A DNA stretch of 64,000 nt from Algoriphagus terrigena DSM 22685 (GTDB lineage Bacteria; Bacteroidota; Bacteroidia; Cytophagales; Cyclobacteriaceae), in NCBI RefSeq assembly GCF_000429445.1, contig NZ_AUBW01000005.1, positions 248,001 through 312,000 of the forward strand. The letters are read 5' to 3'. Position numbers and translations under genes: made by a program. Below, piece after piece: positions 26,930 to 36,597 of this stretch. Every line of letters starts with the position of its first letter. The stretch's first letter is position 1. The notes beneath the pieces were generated by a model, which did no database searches, was not told the DNA's origin, and saw only the letters and a program-made list of their open reading frames with translations.

Positions 26930-27483
26930 TGAATTTAGAAAAAATGGTTTGGATCATCCCAGTTTGCAGATGCAAAAACCCTCGAAAGTTAATTGATCCG
27001 GCGGCTCTTGAAAGTAGCTATGCATTAAAAAACAGGGAAACCACTTATTCAAAAAATGGAAACAAAAAGCCTCACTTTGACCATCTGCTAAACCTACTTT
27101 TCAAATTTTAATTGGAAAAAGGCATATCCGTTCGATTTTTTAAACCAACATAGAAAAAGAATATTTTCACAACATATGATGACTTTACGAGCTATTATTC
27201 CACACAATAGAAATAAAATATTGATTTGATCAGCTATATATAAATAAACAGAATATAATTCCATTCTTCCTGATTTTATCAATGGGCTTTATACATACAT
27301 GAAAGGTAAAGCGCGAGACACCTTGATTCTCTAATTTCAAACCGCAAGCTTTTAGCCCCTAGTTGACCCTGTTTAAGCTGGATAATCCAATCCAAAGAAT
27401 CACCCCAGATAACCTTTGAATGGCCGGACTGCGCCCATTCAATACGATTTTCTCATTTCCTAAGTCAACTAATTCAAGCATTC
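26930..27483. other. AT-rich non-coding region before the SusC gene
   Basis: About 550 nt without a convincing gene; much richer in A and T than the flanks, especially about 27000-27300. Two short frames here (26917-27111 plus, 27094-27282 minus) have no start context or recognisable protein character. No TAnnTTTG box was found close to the SusC start. The long spacer probably holds the control region of the SusCD operon, or the remnant of a lost gene. Confidence 0.5.
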
Positions 27484-30400
27484 ATGAAAAGAATTTTTAC
27501 AGATTGGGTGGAATTTCCACCCTGGAAAAGTCTTACATTCTTCCTCCTCCTGCTGGTCGCGTGTACCCACACCGCACTTGCGCAGGTCAAGACTATCACG
27601 GGAAAAGTGGTGGACCAGGAGGATCTCGGTATCCCAGGAGCAAACATTCTGATCAAAGGAACCACCAAAGGGGCCGTAACTGACTTGGACGGGAATTTTA
27701 CGCTGGACGTAAGCCCGCAGGAAAATATCCTGGTCGTCTCCTATATCGGCTACGAAACCAAAGAAGTCACCCTGGACAATCAAACCAACCTTTTGATCAA
27801 ACTGGGCGGTGACATTAACCTCGGAGAAATCATCGTAACCGCCGCAGGCATCGAGCGGGACGCCAACAATCTGGGTTACTCAGTCTCCACGCTGGCTTCC
27901 GACCGACTCAGCCAAAAAAACGAACCCGATCCCATCAGATCCCTGACCGGTAAGATAGCAGGTGTGAATGTCGCCGGCTCCGGCGGTGTCGCGGGTGGTG
28001 CCACCAATATCACTATACGCGGCAATTCCTCTCTGGGAAACAACAACCAGCCGCTATTTGTGGTCGACGGGATCCCGTTTGACAATTCCACATTTGGGTC
28101 CACTGGAAACAATCAGACTCAGTCAGATCAGTCCACCTCCAACAGGGCATTTGATATAGATCCCAACAACATCGAGAGCATGACGGTGTTGAAAGGCGCG
28201 GCAGCATCTGCTCTCTATGGCTCTCGCGCGGCAAACGGGGCCATCATCATCACCACGAAAAGCGGCTCCAAAAAAGGACGAAAAGGCACAGAGATAACCA
28301 TCACCTCCTCCTACTCACAGGAAGAAGTAGCCGGTCTGCCGGAATACCAGCAGCTCTACGGTCAAGGCACCAACGGCGACTACCGCGCCGGTGTATACGG
28401 GTCCTACGGTTCGCCGTACTCGTCGAGAGAAACTATTCCACATCCGCTGGCTTCCAGCGCATACCCAGCCAGCATCTTTCCGGAGTTTTATGAAGCCGAT
28501 GGAAGAACCCCCGTTCAGGTCCCCTATAGATCCTATGCCGGTCAGGCCCAAAAAGACTTCTTCAGAACTGGTCAGCTCCTGGAAAACGGCGTAAGCATCA
28601 CCACCGGAAACGAGAAAACCGGGATCAACATAGGGGCCAGCCGAATGGACAACCAAGGCGTCGTACCCGGAAATGAAATCTCCAGAACCTCTTTTTCCGC
28701 AGGCGGAAATGCCAACTTGGACAACGGCTTCTTTGTCAGAGGGACTTTGAACTATGTGAAGACCAATCAGCAAACTCCGCCGATCGGAGGCAGTGGATCG
28801 GTCATGGGCAACTTGCTCTTTGCGCCAACCAGCTATGATCTGACTGGCTTGCCCTACAAAAATCCGGAAACCGGGGCCAACGTGTATTATCGCGCCTTGG
28901 ACAACCCGTATTGGTCAGTGGAAAACAGCCCCTCCACGAGCGATGTGGACCGCTACTTCGGAAGCTTTGTCTTGGGAAAAGAGATCGCCCCATGGATTAC
29001 GATCCAAAACACCTTTGGGCTAAACGGCTACAACGATGATCGGGTAAGTGTGCTCGGAAAAGGCTCATCAGTGTACGCTGCGGGGACGATCAACACCGAT
29101 CACATCTACCGTCAGGAGCTTGACAACACGCTATTGATCACCACCAACTTCAAGCTCAGCGAGAACATCTCCCTGCGCGGGATCTTGGGAAACAACATCA
29201 ACCAGCGAATGACCAAAAGGTCGGCTTTCTCCGGTGATGGCATCATCGTCGCGGGAATCAACGACATCCGAAATACGACTACCATCACGCTGTCCAGCAT
29301 CCCAAACAATCGGGCACTGATCAAGCAGCGGTTCTATGCTTTCTTTGCGGATTTGACCTTTGATTACAAGAATTTCGCGTCGCTGAACTTTGTGGGAAGA
29401 AATGACATCTCCTCCACACTGCCTGCGGAAAACAGAAGCTACCTCTACGGAGGAGTGAACGGCTCCCTGATCTTCACCGAAGCGCTGAAATTGAAAAGTA
29501 ACTTCCTCAATCATGGCGCGATCCGGGCTGGCTACACCCGGGTAGGAAATGAAGCAAGCCCGTACCAAACGATCAACGTGTTCATTGCAAACGCAACCTT
29601 TGGCGGGATCGATTCTCCTTTCTCCAACTCGACCAACACCAACGTCAGTACGCAAACGCTGTCCAACAGCTTAACAAACAGCGAGCTGAAGCCCGAATTC
29701 ATCACCGAATTCGAAATCGGGACGGATCTGAAGTTTTTGCAAAACCTCTTCTCCATCGACTTCACCTATTACGACAAGCGCAGTACTTCCCAGATATTTG
29801 TGGTAGACTCGCCGCCGTCCTCAGGCTACCTGACCCGGATCATAAACCTCGGTGAAACATCCAACAAAGGAATCGAGATCGGCCTGACCGCCAATCCGCT
29901 GATGTCCGACAGAGGCTTGAACTGGAGCATCTCCGGTAACTTCACCCGCAACCGAAACATGGTGGAAAATATCGGTGACAACACCCAGCTAGTTTATGGC
30001 AATAGTGGCAACATCCACATTGCAGGACAGCCTTACGGACAGATCTTCGGTACGCGATTCGCCAGAGACGATGAAGGCAACATCCTGGTCAACCCAGCCA
30101 CAGCCAAGCCGATCACAGCAGCAACCAACGGTCCTATCGGTAATCCCAATCCGGATTTCATGGTCGGCCTGACCAATACATTTTCTTGGAGAGGAATCAC
30201 GTTGGACGTGCTCTTCGACTGGAAGCAGGGTGGCGATATCCTGTCCACCACGATCGGGGAAACATATGCGCGCGGTACGCTAAAAGATACCGAAGACCGG
30301 GACTCCTTCCGCATCGGCGAGGGTGTGATGGGTGATGTCAACACAAGAACTCCGCTGCTGGATGAAGACGGCAACAAAATCCCCAACAACACAGCGGTAA

Positions 30401-30735
30401 ACTACAATGACTACTACTTCAGCAGCGGCTTTGGGCCAAGCGGAACTACGGCTGGCTATGTTGGCGAAGCGACGGTATTTGACGGTACCGTCTTCAGATT
30501 GCGGGAGATCTCCCTGGGCTATCAAGTCCCGGCGTCTTTGTTGAGCAAAACACCTTTCGGAAACGCCTATATCTCATTGAGCGGTAGAAACCTCTGGTAC
30601 AAAGCACCAAATACGCCGGATGCCATGAACTACGATCCCGAGATCAGCACCAGCGGTGCCAACAGCGCCGGAAGGGACGTTTTGGGCGTACCTGCTACCA
30701 AGCGGTATGGTGTCAATATCCGATTCAGTTTCTAA
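27484..30735 (+). CDS. SusC/RagA-family TonB-linked outer-membrane protein
   Basis: 1083-residue SusC-type TonB-dependent transporter. A signal peptide (cleavage near ALAQ) is followed by a carboxypeptidase-regulatory-like domain (about 38-115, GKVVDQEDLGIPGANILIKG). The plug (about 125-245) shows the RagA-type IRGNSSLGNNNQPLFVVDGIPFDN and ends with LYGSRAANGAIIITTKSG. The barrel ends in Phe (NIRFSF), as outer-membrane barrels do. It imports a ligand captured by the SusD lipoprotein encoded 20 nt downstream. The M14 peptidase later in the operon suggests peptides rather than glycans, as for RagAB. Confidence 0.96.
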   Translation: MKRIFTDWVEFPPWKSLTFFLLLLVACTHTALAQVKTITGKVVDQEDLGIPGANILIKGTTKGAVTDLDGNFTLDVSPQENILVVSYIGYETKEVTLDNQTNLLIKLGGDINLGEIIVTAAGIERDANNLGYSVSTLASDRLSQKNEPDPIRSLTGKIAGVNVAGSGGVAGGATNITIRGNSSLGNNNQPLFVVDGIPFDNSTFGSTGNNQTQSDQSTSNRAFDIDPNNIESMTVLKGAAASALYGSRAANGAIIITTKSGSKKGRKGTEITITSSYSQEEVAGLPEYQQLYGQGTNGDYRAGVYGSYGSPYSSRETIPHPLASSAYPASIFPEFYEADGRTPVQVPYRSYAGQAQKDFFRTGQLLENGVSITTGNEKTGINIGASRMDNQGVVPGNEISRTSFSAGGNANLDNGFFVRGTLNYVKTNQQTPPIGGSGSVMGNLLFAPTSYDLTGLPYKNPETGANVYYRALDNPYWSVENSPSTSDVDRYFGSFVLGKEIAPWITIQNTFGLNGYNDDRVSVLGKGSSVYAAGTINTDHIYRQELDNTLLITTNFKLSENISLRGILGNNINQRMTKRSAFSGDGIIVAGINDIRNTTTITLSSIPNNRALIKQRFYAFFADLTFDYKNFASLNFVGRNDISSTLPAENRSYLYGGVNGSLIFTEALKLKSNFLNHGAIRAGYTRVGNEASPYQTINVFIANATFGGIDSPFSNSTNTNVSTQTLSNSLTNSELKPEFITEFEIGTDLKFLQNLFSIDFTYYDKRSTSQIFVVDSPPSSGYLTRIINLGETSNKGIEIGLTANPLMSDRGLNWSISGNFTRNRNMVENIGDNTQLVYGNSGNIHIAGQPYGQIFGTRFARDDEGNILVNPATAKPITAATNGPIGNPNPDFMVGLTNTFSWRGITLDVLFDWKQGGDILSTTIGETYARGTLKDTEDRDSFRIGEGVMGDVNTRTPLLDEDGNKIPNNTAVNYNDYYFSSGFGPSGTTAGYVGEATVFDGTVFRLREISLGYQVPASLLSKTPFGNAYISLSGRNLWYKAPNTPDAMNYDPEISTSGANSAGRDVLGVPATKRYGVNIRFSF

Positions 30736-30755
30736 CCTCGCAAACCTCAACTGTC

Positions 30756-32339
30756 ATGAAAAAAATCAACTATACTGGACTGGTTTTGGGATTGCTGATG
30801 CTAGTTGCCAGCTCCTGTGATTCATTTATCGATATCAACCAGGATCCTAACAACCCGACCACGCCTCAACTAAACCTGCTCCTTCCCGCTACACAGCTCT
30901 CGATTGCCGGCAACTTCAACGGGATCAACCGTGGTGCGTCCAACGTCGTGCAACACCGCGCCTCCGGTAGCCTAAACCGCTGGGATCAATCCGGCACCAC
31001 CTTCGAGAGCACTTGGCTGGGTTATTATACCCAGGCTATCCCGGATCTGGAGACCATCATTGCCGCAGGCACCGAGCAAGGTCAATGGGGTTACGTGGCA
31101 GTCGCCAAGATCCAAAAAGCCTACCTCTACAGCATCATGGTCGACCTCTGGGGTAATGTCCCTTACTCAGAAGCTGCTTTAGCTCCCAATCCAACCTTTG
31201 ATGAAGGATCAGTCATCTACGATCAGCTCTTTGCCCTGCTGGACGAGGCGATCGCTGACATGGGAAAAGGATTTGCCATCTCCGCATCAGCTGACATTTT
31301 CTACCAAGGGTCCCAAGCCAAATGGCTAAAACTGGCCAATTCCATCAAGCTGAAGATGTTTCTGAACATGAAGGCGATTGATCCCGACGGCGCGCGTCAG
31401 GGAATCATGAGCATTCTATCCTCAGGCAACTACATCCAAGCCAATTCGGATGACTTCACCTTCAAGTTCGGGACAAACACCGCGCCTGATGTACGCCATC
31501 CTTGGTACTCCAGTGGCTACTCGCCAGGCAGAGACGGCTACGTGAGCATGGTCTTGATCGACCGGCTCAAAGCTCAGGACGATCCCCGTCTGCGCTACTA
31601 TATCTTCCGGCTAAATGAAAAGGCAGGGCTGGCCAACTCCCAAACCGGTGAAGGCTACTACGGACGGTATCCTGGCGACGGCGCAGCTTCTCCAGCCGAT
31701 CAAAACACGCGTGCAATTGTCGGCATCTATCCGGGTGCGGGACTGTACGACAATGGAATGATCCCTTCCATTGGCAGCTCCGGAGTCTATCTAAACAACA
31801 CCGGAGCCGTGACTGGCACAAGCGCCAACTCATTTAAAATCGCCCTCTTTGCGAATGGAGACGGCAATGGCGCTGGAGTCCAGCCACTGATCACCAATTT
31901 CATGATGTTGTTTGCGCGAGCAGAAGCAGCACTCACGCTCAATACAGGCGAAGATGCAGCGGATCTACTTAACAAAGCGGTTGCTTCCCAATTCGATGTG
32001 ATCAATGCCCTCTCGCCAGCATTTCCTATCAGTGCTTCTACCCGGCTTGGATTTATTGATCGACTGTCTCAGCAGTATGCCGCCGCCGATGAGCAGGGAA
32101 AACTCGAACTGGTCATGATGCAAAAGTGGATTGCGCTCTATGGAAATGGAGTCGAAGCCTACAACGACTACAGAAGAACAGGATTGCCTGTCTTGGACGA
32201 ACTTGTGTCTCCTTTGGATGTCTTTCCTGAAAGATTCTACTATTCGGAGACGGAGCTTACTTCCAACACCACGGTTATAGAGACCCGGGAGCAGCTTCAG
32301 CGTGATCAGCAGATTGTGCCCGTATTCTGGAGAAAATAA
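30756..32339 (+). CDS. SusD/RagB-family lipoprotein
   Basis: 527-residue surface lipoprotein. The signal peptide has a lipobox ending VASSC (Cys about 21), followed by the SusD-like start DSFIDINQDPNNPTTPQLN, typical of the SusD-like_2 group. TPR-like helices follow (GYVAVAKIQKAYLYSIMVDLWG, GSQAKWLKLANSIKLKMFLNM), then the C-terminal region with ARAEAALTL and MMQKWIALYGNGVEAYNDYRRTG. It forms the lid of the SusC transporter and binds substrate outside the cell. Confidence 0.95.
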   Translation: MKKINYTGLVLGLLMLVASSCDSFIDINQDPNNPTTPQLNLLLPATQLSIAGNFNGINRGASNVVQHRASGSLNRWDQSGTTFESTWLGYYTQAIPDLETIIAAGTEQGQWGYVAVAKIQKAYLYSIMVDLWGNVPYSEAALAPNPTFDEGSVIYDQLFALLDEAIADMGKGFAISASADIFYQGSQAKWLKLANSIKLKMFLNMKAIDPDGARQGIMSILSSGNYIQANSDDFTFKFGTNTAPDVRHPWYSSGYSPGRDGYVSMVLIDRLKAQDDPRLRYYIFRLNEKAGLANSQTGEGYYGRYPGDGAASPADQNTRAIVGIYPGAGLYDNGMIPSIGSSGVYLNNTGAVTGTSANSFKIALFANGDGNGAGVQPLITNFMMLFARAEAALTLNTGEDAADLLNKAVASQFDVINALSPAFPISASTRLGFIDRLSQQYAAADEQGKLELVMMQKWIALYGNGVEAYNDYRRTGLPVLDELVSPLDVFPERFYYSETELTSNTTVIETREQLQRDQQIVPVFWRK

Positions 32340-32362
32340 TCATCTACTTTAAAAAGACTCAA

Positions 32363-32989
32363 ATGAAACGCATCAAATATCTATACATCGGTCTCAGCAT
32401 GCTCGCGTTGGCGGGCTGCAAAACCGTCGACTATGACTACGAAACGTTCCAGTATGCCGCGACGCCAGACGTGACGGTAAATACTGCGAGCTCCGCACTG
32501 CCTACCTACGAATCGGCCAATGTGTCTTTCTTCAACATGAAGGACCCCACCTATGCAACCAGTCAGAAGTTTGAGTGGGAACTGTCCTACTACGATGCTG
32601 AGGGGCGAGCTCCGGTCAAGGAAATCGAGGTGTACATCAGCTTCAACAAGCGTGAAAACAATGTTCCAGTCTATCCGATTGTTCTTTCACTGGCTCAGGT
32701 TCACCCAAACAGCGCCCAATTTCCCCTGCCAAGCAGAATCGCCGCGGCCGACAAGCTGTATGAAACAGTCTCGACGTTTCCTAAAACCTACAGCTTTACC
32801 GCTCAGCAGCTTGCGGACATCACGGGCACTAATCTGTCAACGGTAGCCGTCAATGACTACTTCCTCTTTAAGTTCGTGGTAACCATGGAAGACGGCACCC
32901 GGATCGTACAGTACGACAACAACTCCTGCGACGAGTCGCGTGGAGAGCTCTGCGACTGCCGGATCGGTGTAAGGTTCAAAAATCAGTAA
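32363..32989 (+). CDS. Lipoprotein of the SusCD operon, unknown fold
   Basis: 208-residue protein with a lipobox LAGC (Cys about 19) and a mature beta-rich region (YAATPDVTVNTASSALPTYE, EFEWELSYYDAEGR-like strands, AVNDYFLFKFVVTMEDGTR). The C-terminus has four Cys/Asp-rich residues (SCDESRGELCDCRIGVRF). Lying 23 nt after SusD, it is probably an accessory surface lipoprotein of this transporter, comparable in place to SusE/F-type binders, but no family is recognised. The next gene is the M14 peptidase. Confidence 0.8.
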   Translation: MKRIKYLYIGLSMLALAGCKTVDYDYETFQYAATPDVTVNTASSALPTYESANVSFFNMKDPTYATSQKFEWELSYYDAEGRAPVKEIEVYISFNKRENNVPVYPIVLSLAQVHPNSAQFPLPSRIAAADKLYETVSTFPKTYSFTAQQLADITGTNLSTVAVNDYFLFKFVVTMEDGTRIVQYDNNSCDESRGELCDCRIGVRFKNQ

Positions 32990-33043
32990 AAACCCAAATA
33001 GGTCGGGGGGAGATCCTCCGGCCATTTTCTGAAACTCTATTTT

Positions 33044-35791
33044 ATGCTCAAAAAAACAGTTCTTTTTGCCCTGATGGTGCTCGGCACCTTATCAGGTGCA
33101 ATGGCCCAGGAAGTCACCTCTCCCAAAGACCATTTTGGCTTTGCAATGGGTACAGACTATCACCTGGCAACTTTCGATCAAACGGAGGAATATTTCAAAA
33201 AGATAGCTTCGCAAAGCGACCGGATCAAGCTGGTGTCCATCGGTAAAACGGCTGAAAACAACGAGCAACACATGCTCATTGTCACCTCTCCGGAAAACCA
33301 CAAAAATCTGGATCAGTTCAAAGAAACTTCCGTCAAGCTGGCGCGGGCCGAAGGCATCACCGAGCAGGAAGCACGGGCCCTGTCGAAGTCCGGAAAAGCT
33401 GTCGTCTGGATTGACGGCGGCCTCCACGCCACCGAGACGGTCGGCATCCACCAGCTGATCGAGACCATCTACCAGTTCACCAGTAGAACAGACGAGGAGA
33501 CGATGAACATCCTGGACAACGTCATCATCCTCTTTGTTCACGCCAATCCCGACGGACAAAACATCGTGTCAAACTGGTACATGAGAAATCCGGAACCGGA
33601 AAAGCGCAAACTGGACAACCTTCCGGTGCTGTATCAGAAGTACATCGGGCACGATAACAACCGGGATTTCTACATCCAAAACCAAGCGGAATCCCGAAAC
33701 ATGGGCTATCAGCTTTTTGTCGAATGGATCCCCCAGATCATGTACAACCATCACCAGCGCGGACCGGCTGGGTCAGTTTTGGCAGGACCTCCCTACAGAG
33801 ATCCCTTCAACTACCTCTTCGAGCCGCTGATGGTCACCGGAATCGACGCGGTCGGCGCAGCAATGTACAACCGACTGATCACCGAAAACAAGCCTGGATT
33901 TACCCGCTTGACCGGTTCTTCCTTCTCGACTTGGTACAATGGAGGTTTGCGGACCACCACTCACTACCACAACATGATTGGTATCCTGACCGAGATCATC
34001 GGCGGACCAAACCCGGAGGATATTCCGCTCGTGCCAGACAGGTTGCTCCCGACCGGCGCTACCCCTTTTCCGGTCACTCCTCAAAAAGATTGGAGATTCA
34101 GACAGTCTATCGACTATTCCGTCTCTCTCAACTATGCGTTGCTGGACTATGCTGCGCGAAACAAGGACCATTTGCTCTATAACATCTACTCCATGGGAGT
34201 CAGCGCGATCAACAAGGGAACGAACGATTACTGGTCACCATTTCCTAAAAAGATCGAAGAGATTAAGACCGCTTACGAGTCCGAGCGCGCCAAATCGAGA
34301 TCCGCGCAGCCTCAAAGCAGCAATCCTTTCTCCCGAGGCACCGTCCCGGATAAGTTTTACGACAGCGTCTACCAAGCTCCTGCCAAGCGGGATCCCAAGG
34401 GATACATCATCCCGGCAGATCAGGCAGACTTCAACACCGCCGTGAAGTATGTCAATGCCCTGATCCGAACCGGCATTCGGATCGAGAAGGCAACCGCAGA
34501 TTTTACCGTGGCCGACAAATCCTATCCGAAGGGATCGTACATCGTCAAGTCCGATCAAGCCTTCCGCGCGCACGTGCTTGATATGTTTGACCCGCAGGAT
34601 TATCCGAACGACTTCCAGTATCCGGGCGGACCTCCGATCCGTCCTTACGATGCGGCCGGGTGGACGCTTGCCTATCAGATGGGAGTGGACTACGATCGCA
34701 TTCTGGACAGTTTCGAAGGTCCTTTTGAGACACTCGTCTACGGTGAGTTGGAGCCGATGCCAGCGGTAGCCCTTCCTTCTGGAGGAGGTGGATACCTGAT
34801 CAGCGCTCTGGAGAATGATGCTTTTCCTTTGGTCAATCAGTTGTTGAAAGCTGGCGTAACTGTATCCCGAACTTCGGCAGAGACGGCTGGAACTCCGGCA
34901 GGCTCCTTCTTTATCCCATCTTCTGCCAAGTCAAAACTTCAGGATATCTTGAAGACAACGCCTGTCCCGGTGAAATCCTCCGGCAAACCGTCCGGTCTGA
35001 CTCCTGTCAAAAAACAACGAATCGCGCTGTTTGACAGCTATGGCGGCTCGATGCCATCCGGCTGGGTGAGATGGATCTTGGAGCAAAACTTCTATGACTT
35101 CGAGGTTGTGTTTGCCAAAGAGATTGATGGCGGCAACCTCAATGAAAAGTACGACATGATCCTGTTCATCAGTGGAGGAATCCCGTCCTACGGCCCCGAA
35201 ACGGGCGGGTACGGCGGCTATGGCAGAAGCACGCCGAAGGAAGCCGACACTCCGGCTGAATATCACGGAATGCTGGGATCGATCACCGTCGACAAGTCCA
35301 TCCCTCAGCTGAAGGGCTTTGTGGAAAAAGGCGGGAAAATCCTAGCCGTGGGAAGCAGTGCTTCGCTGGCCTACCATCTTGGACTTCCGGTGAAAGATGC
35401 GCTGACCGAGATGACCCGGGAAGGCAAAGAAGTGCGCCTTTCAGGAGAGAAATACTACATCCCGGGCAGCGTGCTCCAGGTGAAAGTCGACACCAAAAAC
35501 CCAAGCAGCTGGGGAATGGCTGAAAACACCGACGTCCTGTTCAACAACAGCATGGTGTTCAAATTCCAACCGGAAGCCGCTTTGCAGGGAATGGAAGCTC
35601 TGGCTTGGTTCGACAAAGCGGCTCCGCTCCGCAGTGGCTGGGCTTGGGGAGAGTCCTACCTGAAAGACGGAATCGTCGCCTTCAAAGCACCGATCGGCGA
35701 AGGAGAATTGTTCGTTTTTACCCCGGAGATCACCTACCGGGCTCAATCCCACGGGACGTACAAGTGGCTTTTCAACGCCCTTTATCAATAG
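33044..35791 (+). CDS. Secreted M14-family zinc carboxypeptidase
   Basis: 915-residue metallopeptidase with a Sec signal peptide (MLKKTVLFALMVLGTLSGA, cleavage near AMAQ). The M14 catalytic domain (about 45-380) has the zinc motif GGLHATETVG (HxxE), the substrate-binding HDNNRDFY, the third ligand in YNHHQRGP and a candidate catalytic Glu in GILTEIIGGP. A long C-terminal region (about 610-915) includes a class I glutaminase-like fold (ALFDSYGGSMPSGWVRW, MILFISGGIPSYG). It should trim peptides at the surface or periplasm for the SusCD pair. A strong terminator follows. Confidence 0.92.
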   Translation: MLKKTVLFALMVLGTLSGAMAQEVTSPKDHFGFAMGTDYHLATFDQTEEYFKKIASQSDRIKLVSIGKTAENNEQHMLIVTSPENHKNLDQFKETSVKLARAEGITEQEARALSKSGKAVVWIDGGLHATETVGIHQLIETIYQFTSRTDEETMNILDNVIILFVHANPDGQNIVSNWYMRNPEPEKRKLDNLPVLYQKYIGHDNNRDFYIQNQAESRNMGYQLFVEWIPQIMYNHHQRGPAGSVLAGPPYRDPFNYLFEPLMVTGIDAVGAAMYNRLITENKPGFTRLTGSSFSTWYNGGLRTTTHYHNMIGILTEIIGGPNPEDIPLVPDRLLPTGATPFPVTPQKDWRFRQSIDYSVSLNYALLDYAARNKDHLLYNIYSMGVSAINKGTNDYWSPFPKKIEEIKTAYESERAKSRSAQPQSSNPFSRGTVPDKFYDSVYQAPAKRDPKGYIIPADQADFNTAVKYVNALIRTGIRIEKATADFTVADKSYPKGSYIVKSDQAFRAHVLDMFDPQDYPNDFQYPGGPPIRPYDAAGWTLAYQMGVDYDRILDSFEGPFETLVYGELEPMPAVALPSGGGGYLISALENDAFPLVNQLLKAGVTVSRTSAETAGTPAGSFFIPSSAKSKLQDILKTTPVPVKSSGKPSGLTPVKKQRIALFDSYGGSMPSGWVRWILEQNFYDFEVVFAKEIDGGNLNEKYDMILFISGGIPSYGPETGGYGGYGRSTPKEADTPAEYHGMLGSITVDKSIPQLKGFVEKGGKILAVGSSASLAYHLGLPVKDALTEMTREGKEVRLSGEKYYIPGSVLQVKVDTKNPSSWGMAENTDVLFNNSMVFKFQPEAALQGMEALAWFDKAAPLRSGWAWGESYLKDGIVAFKAPIGEGELFVFTPEITYRAQSHGTYKWLFNALYQ

Positions 35792-35824
35792 ATTTAAACT
35801 ACCACGACTTGAACTTTACCCTTC

Positions 35825-35858
35825 AAAACCCGCTTTATGAGCGGGTTTTGCTTTTTTG
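35825..35858 (+). terminator. Terminator of the SusCD-peptidase operon
   Basis: A 10-bp perfect stem (AAAACCCGCT / AGCGGGTTTT), 5-nt loop and a T-run. Confidence 0.9.
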
Positions 35859-35947
35859 AAGAAATATGTTTCTGCGACCGAAAAGCGCATAATTCTTGCA
35901 TCCTTGTCAGTCATGCGGTAAAATTGGAGCTGCTAAACCACCTCACT

Positions 35948-36436
35948 TTGGACAAGAAAAGAATAACGCCACCCGGGATCTTGATGCTATGCCTTCTTGC
36001 ATTGGTATTCACTCAGAGTTGTAAGTCCAAAAAGAAGCTGTCCGAAGCCTCCCCCGCTTTCACCGTCATTCAAACTGCTAAATCCTACCGGGGCACTCCT
36101 TACAAGTATGGAGGAACGACCAGAGGAGGAATGGACTGCTCGGCGTTGGTCTTTCACTCCTACTATTCGATCGGAATCAACCTGCCACGAATGTCCGCTG
36201 ATCAAAGCAAAGTCGGTCAAAAGGTCAATCTGACACAGGTGAAGCCGGGCGACTTGCTGTTTTTTGCCACTGGGAAAAGGAAAAATCAGGTCACTCACTC
36301 GGGCATAGTCACCGAGGCAGCAAAGGATGATATTCGCTTTATCCATGCTTCCTCGTCCCTCGGAGTCACAGAGGATTACATGAGCAATTCGTATTGGAAA
36401 AAGGCTTTTCTATTTGCGACGAGGCTGCTGGAATAG
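35948..36436 (+). CDS. NlpC/P60-family lipoprotein (cell-wall peptidase)
   Basis: About 162-residue murein peptidase that cuts peptide cross-bridges or stem peptides. Catalytic Cys is in GGMDCSALVFHSYY, His in VTHSGIVTE, and the third residue in FIHASSSLGV. The signal peptide with lipobox TQSC fits an anchor in the outer membrane. I chose TTG 35948 (MDKKRITPPGILMLCLLALV), which gives a basic N-region; the longer frame from 35837 starts inside the previous terminator, and ATG 35984 would lack positive charges. Confidence 0.85.
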   Translation: MDKKRITPPGILMLCLLALVFTQSCKSKKKLSEASPAFTVIQTAKSYRGTPYKYGGTTRGGMDCSALVFHSYYSIGINLPRMSADQSKVGQKVNLTQVKPGDLLFFATGKRKNQVTHSGIVTEAAKDDIRFIHASSSLGVTEDYMSNSYWKKAFLFATRLLE

Positions 36437-36438
36437 TT

Positions 36439-36500
36439 CGGTTTTGTTATCCTGCTTCTCCCGAAGTTGGTTTTGTTGTTATCCTGCTTCTCCAGAAGCT
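36439..36500. repeat. Two tandem 30-nt units with small hairpins
   Basis: Two copies of GGTTTTGTT(GTT)ATCCTGC, each followed by a small palindrome (CTTCTCCCGAAG, then GCTTCTCCAGAAGC), lie right after the NlpC/P60 stop. They read as a short tandem duplication in intergenic sequence. Confidence 0.6.
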
Positions 36501-36540
36501 GGATTTAGATATTTTTTCAAAGACCTGACAGAACATATTC

Positions 36541-36567
36541 TAAAAAAAAGGAGCGCCGAAGCGCTCC
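36541..36567 (-). terminator. Terminator of the heme operon
   Basis: Stem GGAGCGC / GCGCTCC with CGAA loop; on the minus strand it is followed by eight T residues. Confidence 0.9.
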
Positions 36568-36597
36568 CTTTAACCCAGTCTAAAAAATTATCCAAAA

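Noticed and set aside
27094-27282. 62-codon minus-strand ORF in the AT-rich spacer
   Set aside because: Low-complexity, Ile/Lys/Phe-rich translation expected from AT-rich DNA, with no start context.
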